Positions 26,798 to 36,399 of a DNA stretch of 64,000 bases are shown in pieces (the stretch's first letter is position 1; each line of letters opens with the position of its first letter). Location: assembly GCA_038326775.1 (NCBI GenBank), contig JBBQKJ010000002.1, positions 68,016 to 132,015 of the forward strand. The letters run 5' to 3'. A program made the translations under genes and the position numbers. This stretch comes from DYIU01 sp038326775 (GTDB lineage Bacteria > Actinomycetota > Geothermincolia > Fen-727 > Anoxymicrobiaceae). The notes beneath the pieces are model-generated. The model was not told the DNA's origin and searched no databases. It worked only from the letters and a program-made list of their open reading frames with translations.

Positions 26798-28033
26798 ATG
26801 GAATTCCCACTCATGGTCGCCGTAAGGCAGGAGCTCGCTCGCGAGCCCCTGGAAGACCCGCACGCCGCGCTCGGGGCGGGCCTCGACGCGGCTGCGCCGG
26901 GATGGCCGCCGGCCGGGAATGGCCGGGTCGCCATTGCGGTGGGCAGCAGGAAGATAGGACGGCTGGTCGAGATGGTCGGGCTTCTGGCGGACCGGCTCGG
27001 GGCCGCCGGCCGCCGCCCGTTCATAATCCCCGCGATGGGCTCCCATGGCGGCGCCACGGGGAAAGGGCAGGAAAGGGTGCTCGGTTCCCTCGGGGTCAGC
27101 GAGGAGACGACCGGAGCGCCCGTCGAGTCCTCCATGGAGGTCGTCTCGCTGGGAGAGACGCCCGGAGGCGCGGCGGCTTTCATCGACCGCCTGGCCATGG
27201 AAGCCGACGCCATAGTGGTCATCAACCGGGTGGGGCCGCATACCGGCTACTCGGGTCCCGTCCAGAGCGGCGTCGTGAAGATGCTGGCGGTCGGGCTGGG
27301 GAAGGCCGCGGGGGCCGGCTCACTCCACCGCCACGGCTTCGCGTCGGGGCACCTCATAGGCGAGATGGCCGACCTCCTCCTCGAAAAGGCCCCGCCTGTC
27401 CTGGCGGTCGCTCTCGTCGAGGACGGCACCGGGAGGCTCTCGCGCCTCGAGGTCCTGACCGGTGAAGACATCAGGCGGCGTGAGCCCGGCCTGCTCGATG
27501 TGGCCGTCTCGATGTGGCCGGGGATACCGCTCGACTCGGCAGATCTGCTGATAGTGGAAGAGCTGGGCAAGGACATCTCCGGGGTCGGGATGGACCCGTT
27601 GGTCTCAGGCAGGGGCAAGGCGTTTCCCGCCGCCGGGCGTTTCGCCGCGAAGCGACTGGTTGCCCTCTCGCTGACGCCGGGCTCACTGGGAAACGCCACC
27701 GGGGTCGGCCATGCTGACATAATCACCGAAAGATTACTTAGCGCAATCGATTTCGAAGTGATGCGTAAAAACGTTATTACTTCAGGAGCTCTCGAGAGGG
27801 CGAGGATACCGCTCGCCGCGGGCTCCGACAGGGAAGCGGTATCAATGGCACTCCAGAGCCTCGGTTGCTCCTCGCCGCGGGAGGCGAAGGTCGTGCGCAT
27901 AAAGAACACGAGAGAGCTATCGGAGTTCCAGGCGTCCGTCGCCCTTGCGCCGGAGTTAAAGGACAGGGAAGGGATAACCGTGGGCGGGGAGGCGAGCGAG
28001 ATGGCGTTCGACTCCAGGGGGACGATACGGTAG
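26798..28033 (+). CDS. LarA-like protein (DUF2088)
   Basis: This 411-residue protein resembles the nickel-dependent lactate racemase LarA family. Recognisable stretches are RVAIAVGSRKIGRLVEM, FIIPAMGSHGGATGKGQ, SSMEVVSLGETPGG, VVINRVGPHTGY and SGVVKMLAVGLGKAAGA. Family members are usually cytoplasmic isomerases or epimerases of 2-hydroxy acids, with a nickel-pincer cofactor on a lysine. The lysine in SGVVKM and the histidines in PHTGY and SLHRHG are candidate equivalents. The cofactor genes larB, larC and larE are not in the window, so racemase activity cannot be inferred. ATG 26798 is used; GTG 26774 is possible. Confidence 0.75.
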   Translation: MEFPLMVAVRQELAREPLEDPHAALGAGLDAAAPGWPPAGNGRVAIAVGSRKIGRLVEMVGLLADRLGAAGRRPFIIPAMGSHGGATGKGQERVLGSLGVSEETTGAPVESSMEVVSLGETPGGAAAFIDRLAMEADAIVVINRVGPHTGYSGPVQSGVVKMLAVGLGKAAGAGSLHRHGFASGHLIGEMADLLLEKAPPVLAVALVEDGTGRLSRLEVLTGEDIRRREPGLLDVAVSMWPGIPLDSADLLIVEELGKDISGVGMDPLVSGRGKAFPAAGRFAAKRLVALSLTPGSLGNATGVGHADIITERLLSAIDFEVMRKNVITSGALERARIPLAAGSDREAVSMALQSLGCSSPREAKVVRIKNTRELSEFQASVALAPELKDREGITVGGEASEMAFDSRGTIR

Positions 28034-28060
28034 CGAGTCGCCGGTCTGGAGGTTGAAGCG

Positions 28061-29140
28061 GTGCTTAAGACGAGATGCAGGGCCTGCGGCGCCCCGAAGG
28101 TCGTTGGGACTTTTGGGCGATGGAATACCGACGGCACGATCACCTCCAGGTTCAGCAAGAAGGCGGTGCGGGCCTGTTTTGTCGAATGCGAGGAGGCCCG
28201 GAGCCTGATCGACGGTATCTCCGCGCGCATAGGGTTCCCGATAGACCGCATCGTTGCCGAAGGAGAGCGGAAGGCCAACAGGAGGGTCGTCGGCGCTTTT
28301 CTCTCCACTGGAGGGGGGCTTTTCAACCCCCTGGCGCGCAGCCGCATCGGGGTCCCTTTCGCTATTGCGGCAACGCAGGCCATAGCGACCGGACTCGGTC
28401 ACGGGATGACGGAACTGCTCGAGCACAGAAGGGGACAGCGGATAAGGGTGCGGGTGCACAGGCCGTACAGCGTTCCCCTTATCGCCGGCGACCTGTGGGG
28501 GACCTACGAAGCGTACTTCACGATGACTGCCTCGGCGACATGGGAATTGGAAGGCGACGCGGTCGTTATCACCATCGAAAAGGCGCAGGACTCCATGGTC
28601 TGGGTAGACCCCCTCCGGCTCAATCTTGAAAACAAGGCCACCAGCCCCGGAGAGGTCGAGCTGGACCGCTGTTCGCGTTGTGGTGTCCCCCTGGAAATGA
28701 CCCGGACCGTTTCATGGGACACCGGCAGCGGAATAATGGTAAACAGGCTCACCGGCCGGCGCGAGATAACGATCATTGTCGAGGCGCTTAACGCCGTGAT
28801 ACGCGAGCTTACCGAAGAGCTGGGAGAGGAAGTCCCCAGGATGGTAAGCGAGATAGAGCGGGACTACGTAGCCGGGGTCATGGGGGGCATCCCGATGCCG
28901 AACACCACGCGCGAGTATAAGATGCTGCTCGGCGAGATGTGCGTGCTGGGGCACGGGAACCCGGTGGAGGTCTCAAAGGAAGCCGGCGTACTGTCGGTCA
29001 GGATAGATAGCCCGTTCTGCGAGCCGGTGCTCGCCGGCCGGGTGGCCGGCTACTTCCAGGTTCTCGAGGGTGTAAGGGCGGAGGCCACCTGGACGCCCGG
29101 CGACGAGGGGTACACCATAATCAAGGCCTTGCCAGCCTGA
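28061..29140 (+). CDS. Zinc-ribbon protein with two V4R-like modules (copy A)
   Basis: This 359-residue protein of unknown function is made of two similar halves (about 1-190 and 195-359). Each half opens with a CxxC pair (Cys6/Cys9 and Cys204/Cys207), then a W-xx-(D/G)-G-x-I turn. Next is a helical middle and a closing (R/S)P-(Y/F)-x(5)-(A)G-x(2)-G-(T/Y) segment: RPYSVPLIAGDLWG and SPFCEPVLAGRVAG. The closing segment resembles V4R ligand-binding domains; that resemblance is by eye only. A second family member lies at 36400-37464. GTG 28061 follows GGAGG. It is 27 bp after the LarA-like gene, so it may be in that operon. Confidence 0.7.
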   Translation: MLKTRCRACGAPKVVGTFGRWNTDGTITSRFSKKAVRACFVECEEARSLIDGISARIGFPIDRIVAEGERKANRRVVGAFLSTGGGLFNPLARSRIGVPFAIAATQAIATGLGHGMTELLEHRRGQRIRVRVHRPYSVPLIAGDLWGTYEAYFTMTASATWELEGDAVVITIEKAQDSMVWVDPLRLNLENKATSPGEVELDRCSRCGVPLEMTRTVSWDTGSGIMVNRLTGRREITIIVEALNAVIRELTEELGEEVPRMVSEIERDYVAGVMGGIPMPNTTREYKMLLGEMCVLGHGNPVEVSKEAGVLSVRIDSPFCEPVLAGRVAGYFQVLEGVRAEATWTPGDEGYTIIKALPA

Positions 29141-29254
29141 ATCCACCTTCGTTGTCAGCACAATCGACTGCCCAGTCTTGCGCCGATGTCCGAAAGTCGA
29201 TAATCTACCCGAAGAGAGCTTCCCGGCAGTTTACGGAAAGATAGAGGAAGACCA

Positions 29255-30643
29255 TTGGCTGAAAAGTATGACGCGATAGTTGTCGGCGCGGGCATCGCCG
29301 GGCTCGGCGTCGCCGGCCTCCTGCAGCGGGCGGGGATGAACACCCTTTGCGTCGAGAAGGATGACCGTGCCGGTGGGAGGATGCAGGGCTTCGACCTCGA
29401 GGGTGGTTGGAGGCTTGACATCGGGCTCCACATGGCGGAGCTCGGCGACGCCTCCTCGGCGGACATGATCGTGAAGGAGGTCGGCAAGGAGGTCGAGTGG
29501 GCCGGCTTCTCGGAGACAGTCGAGATATTCCGCGAAGGCCGCTGGAACACCCTGCAGGATATGATAGTCGCCGCGCCGCAGGACATCGAAGAGATAAAGC
29601 GCGTGATGAAGCTCATCGCGACCATGGACGACGCGACCCTCGAGTCGACCGACCTGGCGAGCTGGGGCGATTGGCTGGGCGCCAACACCACCTCGGCGGT
29701 CTGCCGGGAGCTGTTCGAGGTCAACGGCATGATAATGACCACCGTGCCCGACCCTTACGAGATGTCCGCCGGAGAGATACTCTACATCTCACGCGAGAAC
29801 CTCCTCAAAAAAAGGAACGTCCTGACGGCGGCTTACCCGAAAGGCGGGATGCTGGGAATCATCAACCCACAGAGGGAGGCTTTCGAGGAAGCCGGGGGGA
29901 CCCTCATGCTCGGCACCGAGGTCGACTCGGTGCTCTTCGAGGGCGGCAAGGCCGGGGGGGTAGCGGTACGCAAGAAGAGCCTCTCGCCGTACCCGGGGTG
30001 GTTCTACATGGACGACCTGGCGGTGATAGAAGCGCCGGTGGTGGTATGCGCGCTGCCCCTGTGGAGCCTTGACAGGGTGTTGGACATGAACCCGAAGACG
30101 GCGGCCCTGCCTGAGTGGTGGATAAAGAGGTACGAGGACCTGAAGTACGAGACGACCGGGCTCATCGGCTACACCGTGGCTTTGAGCGAGCCGGTCTACG
30201 ACAGGCCCAACTTCCTCTCCGCGCTTACCCTCGACCATACCGGCATGCCGTTCCAGGCGTTCGTGCCCTCGGCGTTCGACCCCGGGGTGGCTCCCGAGGG
30301 GAAGTCCCTTCTCCAGACTGACTGCGTGGTCGAGGTGGGCCAGATCTTCGATAAGTTCGAGCTGGACCGGCTGCTGGGCTCGATGTGGACTGACATCCAG
30401 GAGATGTTCCCGGGAATCGACGAGAAAGTCGAGTGGAAGTTCGCCTACAAGTGCGTGGGCTGCGATGGGCTGGCCCGCAAGCCCGGGCAGGTGGGGGCGT
30501 TCAAGCCGGATGTTGTCGCTCCGGGTGTGCAGGGGCTCTATTTCGCCGGCGACACCTACCGCGGCCGCGGCCTCGCGCTGAACAGCGCGGCGCTGTCCGG
30601 CAAGACCTGCGCCGAGAAGGTGCTCGAGAAATACGGGCCTTGA
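29255..30643 (+). CDS. FAD-dependent NAD(P)-binding oxidoreductase
   Basis: This 462-residue flavoprotein is of the phytoene desaturase/amine oxidase type. The N-terminal dinucleotide motif is VVGAGIAGLGVAG, followed by VEKDDRAGGRM. The C-terminal FAD-binding stretch is GLYFAGDTYRGRGLALNSAALSG. The middle carries the substrate domain (about 110-370). The substrate cannot be told from sequence; carotenoid or isoprenoid chemistry would be the default guess. TTG 29255 follows AGAGGAAG. A terminator lies downstream at 30704. Confidence 0.82.
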   Translation: MAEKYDAIVVGAGIAGLGVAGLLQRAGMNTLCVEKDDRAGGRMQGFDLEGGWRLDIGLHMAELGDASSADMIVKEVGKEVEWAGFSETVEIFREGRWNTLQDMIVAAPQDIEEIKRVMKLIATMDDATLESTDLASWGDWLGANTTSAVCRELFEVNGMIMTTVPDPYEMSAGEILYISRENLLKKRNVLTAAYPKGGMLGIINPQREAFEEAGGTLMLGTEVDSVLFEGGKAGGVAVRKKSLSPYPGWFYMDDLAVIEAPVVVCALPLWSLDRVLDMNPKTAALPEWWIKRYEDLKYETTGLIGYTVALSEPVYDRPNFLSALTLDHTGMPFQAFVPSAFDPGVAPEGKSLLQTDCVVEVGQIFDKFELDRLLGSMWTDIQEMFPGIDEKVEWKFAYKCVGCDGLARKPGQVGAFKPDVVAPGVQGLYFAGDTYRGRGLALNSAALSGKTCAEKVLEKYGP

Positions 30644-30703
30644 GGGCGCGTCCCGAGGCTGCGGTGTGGCCGCCTCCGCGGCAAGAGACGCGTTCGCTTT
30701 TCG

Positions 30704-30744
30704 CGAAGGGCCATCTCCGACAAAGGAAATGGCCCTTCGTTTTT
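30704..30744 (+). terminator. Rho-independent terminator
   Basis: CGAAGGGCCAT (30704-30714) pairs perfectly with ATGGCCCTTCG (30729-30739) around a 14-base loop, followed by TTTTT (30740-30744). It ends the FAD oxidoreductase transcript before ispE. Confidence 0.85.
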
Positions 30745-30793
30745 GGTATGTTTATACAGGCATGGAGAGGCGGGAGCCCGACAAGGAGGCGTG

Positions 30794-31705
30794 ATGCTCG
30801 GGGCGAAGGCGGTGGCCCGCGCGAAGATCAACCTGTTCCTCGAGGTGTGGCCGCGCCGCGATGACGGCTACCACGAAGTCCGCTCGGTGATGCAGTCGCT
30901 GGAGCTTTCCGACGAGCTCTACTTCCGGCGCACCGACGGCTCCGGCGGCGGCATAGTGATACGCTGCAACGATACGGGCGTCCCGGCCACGAGTGAGAAC
31001 CTGGTGTGGAAGGCCATCGAGGTCTTTGACGAAAGGACCGCGTCGATGTCGGGCAGCGGCATCGAGGTCCTCATCAACAAGCGCATCCCCATCGGGGCCG
31101 GCCTCGCGGGGGGCAGCGCCGACGCGGCCGCCGCCCTCCTCGCGATGAATCATATCTTCGAACTGGAGATGCCCCTTGATGTCCTTGCCGAAATGGGTGC
31201 GCTGGTTGGCTCTGACGTGCCGTTCTGCATGCTGGGCGGGACGGCGCTGGTCACCGGCAGGGGAGAGCTGGTCGAGCATCTCGACCCCCTGCCGCCGTAC
31301 CAGGTCGTCCTGGCCTCCACGGGGAAGGAGGTTTCCACGAGGGAGGTGTACGAGCGGTTTGACTCCCTTGGCTCGGGTTCTTCCGCAGCGCCCGAGTTGT
31401 TGGAAAGCACTTTCAAAGCGCTCCTCGAAGGCATCAGAAACCGTGATTTTGAGCGTATTTATCCCAACTTGCACAACAGTCTTGAATCTGCAACGATAGC
31501 CGGGGGCCGGGTCGAGCAATATAAGGACGTGGCTCGAGGGGCCGGGGCGTCAGCGGCACTGATGACCGGCTCCGGCCCCACCGTTTTCGCGCTGGTGTCC
31601 GGAATGGAGCAGGCGGCGGAGGTAGCATGGGAGCTGGAGAAGGCGGCGCCCGTAACAATCGTGACCAGCTTCGCCGGCCGGGGCGCGGAGATCTCCGCGG
31701 TATGA
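30794..31705 (+). CDS. ispE: 4-(cytidine 5'-diphospho)-2-C-methyl-D-erythritol kinase
   Basis: IspE phosphorylates CDP-methylerythritol in the MEP pathway of isoprenoid synthesis, using ATP. The 303 residues have the substrate motif ARAKINLFLEV near the N-terminus, the GHMP-kinase ATP loop GAGLAGGSADAAAAL (about residue 98) and a C-terminal MTGSGPTVFAL. ATG 30794 follows AAGGAGG. It is followed at once by tRNA-Gln. Confidence 0.95.
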   Translation: MLGAKAVARAKINLFLEVWPRRDDGYHEVRSVMQSLELSDELYFRRTDGSGGGIVIRCNDTGVPATSENLVWKAIEVFDERTASMSGSGIEVLINKRIPIGAGLAGGSADAAAALLAMNHIFELEMPLDVLAEMGALVGSDVPFCMLGGTALVTGRGELVEHLDPLPPYQVVLASTGKEVSTREVYERFDSLGSGSSAAPELLESTFKALLEGIRNRDFERIYPNLHNSLESATIAGGRVEQYKDVARGAGASAALMTGSGPTVFALVSGMEQAAEVAWELEKAAPVTIVTSFAGRGAEISAV

Positions 31706-31718
31706 GAAATCCAGTTTT

Positions 31719-31789
31719 TGGGGTGTGGCCAAGTGGTAAGGCAGCGGCCTTTGGCGCCGCGATCGCAGGTTCGAATCCTGCCACCCCAG
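31719..31789 (+). tRNA. tRNA-Gln (TTG)
   Basis: The acceptor TGGGGTG/CACCCCA, anticodon loop CTTTGGC with anticodon TTG, and T-loop GGTTCGAATCC define a tRNA-Gln. Unlike the Ile and Leu tRNAs here, CCA is not encoded, so it must be added after transcription. Confidence 0.95.
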
Positions 31790-31897
31790 CTGTGCAAGCT
31801 GATGGCTTCGCAGGGTTCGAACCGGGGGACCGGATAATTGCGGCGGCGAGGGAGAAATGATTTCCCGTTTTGAGCAGCACGGACATGGGGTAGTGGA

Positions 31898-33322
31898 GTG
31901 AAGTACGCCGAAGGAGCGCGGGAACAGCATACGCGAAAGAGCAACGACGGGCTCGCGGTGGTAATACTGGCCGCCGGCCTGGGAAAGCGCATGAAATCAG
32001 GGCTTCCGAAGGTTCTGCACCGGATGTGCGGCCGCACCCTGCTCGATTTCGTCCTCGGCGAGGTATCGGGCCTCGGCGCGGGGGAGGTCATCGTGGTCGT
32101 GGGGCACGGCTCGCGCGAGGTCTCCGGGCTGGTGGGCGACAGGGCGCGCTGCGTGGTGCAGGCGGAGCAGAACGGCACCGGGCACGCGGTGATGGTGGCC
32201 CTCGAGGGGCTCGGCCCGGGCCTGGAGGAGGTGCTGGTCCTCCCCGGTGACACCCCTCTCATACGGCGCTCGACCCTCCAGTCGCTGCTGGAGGCGCGCC
32301 GCTCGGGCCCGGCGGCGGCTTCCCTGCTCACGGCGGAGCTTGACGACCCGACCGGTTACGGCAGGGTCATCAGGGACGGCGCCGGGGGCGCGAGAAAGAT
32401 CGTCGAGGAGGCGGACGCCTCCTCCGACGAAAGAGCCGTGCGCGAGGTCAACGCGTGCACCTACGCGTTCGACCGCGCGCCGCTCGAGACGGCGCTGGGC
32501 GCGCTCACAACCGATAACGCCCAGGGCGAGTACTACCTCACCGGGGTGGTCGAGGAGTTTGCTCGGAAAGGCCTGGTGGTCGTCCCGGTGCCCGGGCCGG
32601 CCGAGGAGGCGCTCGGGGTCAACGACAGGGAGCAGCTCGCGGCGGCTTGCGCGATCATGAGGGCGCGAATAAACGGCGCGTTGATGCTCGAGGGCGTGAG
32701 CCTGGTCGACCCTGAGCGGACCTACATCGACTACGGCGTTGAAGTGGGGCGCGATACCAGCATAATGCCGCTGGTGTTCCTGACCGGCGCGTCCAGGATC
32801 GGCGCCGGATGCCGCGTCGGCCCCTGCAGCGAGATCAACGACGCCGTGATAGGAGACGGCTGCGAGATAAGCTTCTCCTGGCTGGACGGCTGCGAGGTCG
32901 CCGGCGGGGCCACTATCGGGCCGTACTCCAGGCTCAGGCCCGGCTGCAGGGTGGGGCCGGGGTGCAAGGTCGGCAGCTTTGTGGAGATGAAGAACACCGC
33001 GCTAGGCGCCGGCAGCAAGGTGCCGCACCTTTCCTACATGGGAGACGCCGTGATCGGAGAGGACGTCAATATCGGCGCGGGCAGCATAACCTGCAACTAT
33101 GACGGCGAGCGCAAGCACCGGACCGCCATCGGCGACCGCGCGTTCATCGGGAGCGACACCATGCTGGTCGCCCCTGTGAAGATCGGGGAAGACGCGGTGA
33201 CCGGGGCCGGCTCCTCTATCTACGAGGACGTGCCGGACGGCGCCCTGGGCATCGAGAGGACCGAGCAGAAAAACGTGCGCGGCTGGCGCGACAGGAAAAA
33301 GAAGCATGGCCATGAGGGGTAA
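31898..33322 (+). CDS. glmU: Bifunctional GlmU (N-acetylglucosamine-1-P uridyltransferase / GlcN-1-P acetyltransferase)
   Basis: GlmU makes UDP-N-acetylglucosamine for peptidoglycan. The 474 residues begin with the nucleotidyltransferase motif LAAGLGKRMKSGLPKVLHRM (about 25-45), with NGTGHAV and PGDTPLI in the same domain. The C-terminal left-handed beta-helix (about 265-450) has hexapeptide repeats and the acetyltransferase motif NYDGERKHRTAIGDRAFIGS. GTG 31898 is used. It is in an operon with prs. Confidence 0.97.
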   Translation: MKYAEGAREQHTRKSNDGLAVVILAAGLGKRMKSGLPKVLHRMCGRTLLDFVLGEVSGLGAGEVIVVVGHGSREVSGLVGDRARCVVQAEQNGTGHAVMVALEGLGPGLEEVLVLPGDTPLIRRSTLQSLLEARRSGPAAASLLTAELDDPTGYGRVIRDGAGGARKIVEEADASSDERAVREVNACTYAFDRAPLETALGALTTDNAQGEYYLTGVVEEFARKGLVVVPVPGPAEEALGVNDREQLAAACAIMRARINGALMLEGVSLVDPERTYIDYGVEVGRDTSIMPLVFLTGASRIGAGCRVGPCSEINDAVIGDGCEISFSWLDGCEVAGGATIGPYSRLRPGCRVGPGCKVGSFVEMKNTALGAGSKVPHLSYMGDAVIGEDVNIGAGSITCNYDGERKHRTAIGDRAFIGSDTMLVAPVKIGEDAVTGAGSSIYEDVPDGALGIERTEQKNVRGWRDRKKKHGHEG

Positions 33323-33374
33323 CAGCTCGCCGGAAAAGCGCTTTGAAGGCAACCGCCGAAAGGGAGGTAGCGAT

Positions 33375-34340
<966 letters not shown>

Positions 34341-34356
34341 ACTGGAGTGGTAGAAG

Positions 34357-35043
34357 TTGGAACTCAAGCTTAAAGCAAGAGCCCGGTCCGAGACCGGGAA
34401 GAGCGTCGCCAAGAAGATGCGCGCGCAGGGGGAGGTGCCGGCGGTGATGTACGGGCATGGGACCGAGCCCAGCTCGCTCGCCGTCAAGAGCGAGGAGCTG
34501 CAGGACGTGATTCATGGAGAGGCCGGGCTGAACGTCCTTCTCGAGCTGCAGGTGGTCGACGGCACGAAGAAAGACAGTCACCTGGTCATGATAAAGGAGC
34601 TGCAGAAGCACCCCTTCAAGGAGAAACTGCTTCACGTAGATTTCCTCAAAGTCGCGCGCGACGAAAAGGTCACCATGCGTGTCCCCTTCACCGTCACGGG
34701 CGAGGAGAGCTCGCTGGGACTTCGCGCCGGCGGGACCCTTCAGCACAACCTCTGGGAGGTCGAGGTGGAATGCCTGCCGACCGAGGTGCCCGACCACCTT
34801 TATATCGACATCTCTGAGACATCAGTCGGGGAGCACCTGAGCGTTGGCGACCTGAAGCCTTTGCCCGGCGTGACCATCCTCACCGAGCCGGAGGACATAA
34901 TCCTGTCGATACTGGCGCCGCGCCTGGTGGTCGAGGGAGAGGAAGGCCTCGAGGAGGAAGTGGAGGCCGGGGAGGAGGAGGCGGCTGCGGAGGACAAAAC
35001 CGCGGGGGCCGCCTCACCAGCGAGTGGCGAGGAACAAGAATAG
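34357..35043 (+). CDS. rplY: Large ribosomal subunit protein bL25 (Ctc type)
   Basis: The 228 residues are the long Ctc-type bL25: an N-terminal 5S-rRNA-binding domain (1-95) and a C-terminal beta domain (100-190), followed by a long acidic Glu/Ala tail. LKARARSETGKSVAKKMRAQ and VPAVMYGHGTE are typical. Ctc proteins bind 5S rRNA and are linked to stress in Gram-positives. TTG 34357 lies 16 bp after prs. It overlaps pth by 20 bp. Confidence 0.95.
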   Translation: MELKLKARARSETGKSVAKKMRAQGEVPAVMYGHGTEPSSLAVKSEELQDVIHGEAGLNVLLELQVVDGTKKDSHLVMIKELQKHPFKEKLLHVDFLKVARDEKVTMRVPFTVTGEESSLGLRAGGTLQHNLWEVEVECLPTEVPDHLYIDISETSVGEHLSVGDLKPLPGVTILTEPEDIILSILAPRLVVEGEEGLEEEVEAGEEEAAAEDKTAGAASPASGEEQE

Positions 35044-35653
35044 GCCGGGCCGCGGCTCTGTCCGGCGGGGGGCCCCGGTACTTGGATTCCTGGAACGCGG
35101 CGGCGGGCCGGTCCTGGTCGTGGGGCTCGGAAACCCCGGGCGCAGGTACCGGTCGACCCGGCACAACGTGGGGCACATGGCCGCCGACCTGCTGGTAGAG
35201 CGAGGCGCCCTTCTCGCCCGTAGCAGGTGGCCGGATGGAGAGCTGGCTCTTATCGAGGGCGCCGGCCGGCGGTTCCTGGTGCTGAAGCCATCCACCTTCA
35301 TGAACGAAAGCGGTCGCGCGGTCGCGCAGGTCCTCAAGACCTACGGGCTTGATTCAAATAGCATTGTGGTCATCCATGACGATATCGACGTCCCCCTCGG
35401 GGACGTCCGCGTCAAACACGGGGGCGGCACGGCGGGGCACCGGGGCCTGGAATCGCTGGTGCGTGAGACCGGCGGCGCGGGATTCGCACGCGTGCGAGTA
35501 GGGGTAGGACGCCCGCCGGCGGGAGTGGACCCCGCCGAATACGTCCTGCGGGGCTTCCCGGCCGAAGAGCTCGAGCAGGCCCGGGATTCCGTGGAGGAGG
35601 CTGCCCGGGCCGCGCGGGATATCGTGTCGGGGGCGAAGAGCGGGAGCGGCTAG
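35024..35653 (+). CDS. pth: Peptidyl-tRNA hydrolase
   Basis: Pth releases peptides from peptidyl-tRNA that has dropped off ribosomes. After about 28 extra N-terminal residues comes the core VGLGNPGRRYRSTRHNVGHM with its catalytic His, then KPSTFMNESG and HDDIDVPLGDVRVKHGGGTAGHRGL. The total is 209 residues. GTG 35024 overlaps rplY. No later ATG, GTG or TTG fits before the conserved start, so the extension is probably real. Confidence 0.95.
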   Translation: MARNKNRPGRGSVRRGAPVLGFLERGGGPVLVVGLGNPGRRYRSTRHNVGHMAADLLVERGALLARSRWPDGELALIEGAGRRFLVLKPSTFMNESGRAVAQVLKTYGLDSNSIVVIHDDIDVPLGDVRVKHGGGTAGHRGLESLVRETGGAGFARVRVGVGRPPAGVDPAEYVLRGFPAEELEQARDSVEEAARAARDIVSGAKSGSG

Positions 35654-35746
35654 GCGTCCCGTGTGTTCGCGGCTGCGGCATGAATAACTGTCTCGACATG
35701 AAAGCAGCCGGCGCGGCCGGGCTTTACAAGAAGGCCAGCGATCAAT

Positions 35747-36361
35747 ATGAGAGCAAGAACCTGGGAACGTGGATCAGGTAGCCCCGGGGTGCTGCTGCTG
35801 GCGGCGCTCCTCGCTGTCGTCCTCCTGGCGGCCGGCTGCGGCCTTCAGACAGAGGAGGCCAACAAGCAGCTCGCCAGTGCCACCGGGCAGCAGGAGAACG
35901 CCGAAGCGATACTGGTCCGCGTCAAGGCGTTCCCAGCGGAGTGGGAGGCCCTCTTCAACGTCGGGAAGGTCGGGCCCGACCAGGTGAACGCGGCCCGGCA
36001 GCTCCTGCAGGCGCGCGAGGCGGACCTGGACGCCCTGGACAAGGCGCTCGGGGCCTGGGAAGACGACTTGCGCGCCATCGCAAAGCTGAATGTCGAACAG
36101 GCGGTGAAGGATTATGTGCGCCTGAAGATCATCGCGGTAAGATGCTGGCAGGACTATGTGACCACGTACCTGCGCCCGCTTATCGCGTCATACGGTGGGA
36201 TGGTAGAGATAATTGCTTATGGCAGGCCTTTAAGCGAGCAGAGCGCGAAGGCACAGGAAATAACCAACCTGGTCAGCGAGTCGGCCCAGGGGCTCGAGGA
36301 GTGCCGCGCCGCCGAGAAAAAGGCCGACGACTATTTCAGGGAGAACAAGCTGGGCAAGTAA
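35747..36361 (+). CDS. Putative lipoprotein
   Basis: This 204-residue protein has a signal peptide (about 1-31: VLLLAALLAVVLLAAGC) with lipobox LAAGC, so it should be lipidated by Lgt (also encoded in the window). The mature part is mostly helical, Ala/Glu-rich with heptad-like stretches (VKAFPAEWEALF, QLLQAREADLDALDKALG). No family could be named. It may be a cell-surface coiled-coil protein. It lies 38 bp from the convergent copy-B zinc-ribbon gene. Confidence 0.7.
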   Translation: MRARTWERGSGSPGVLLLAALLAVVLLAAGCGLQTEEANKQLASATGQQENAEAILVRVKAFPAEWEALFNVGKVGPDQVNAARQLLQAREADLDALDKALGAWEDDLRAIAKLNVEQAVKDYVRLKIIAVRCWQDYVTTYLRPLIASYGGMVEIIAYGRPLSEQSAKAQEITNLVSESAQGLEECRAAEKKADDYFRENKLGK

Positions 36362-36399
36362 TGCCCGGCGGCCAGTACTCGTTGACGCGGGGGTCGGCT

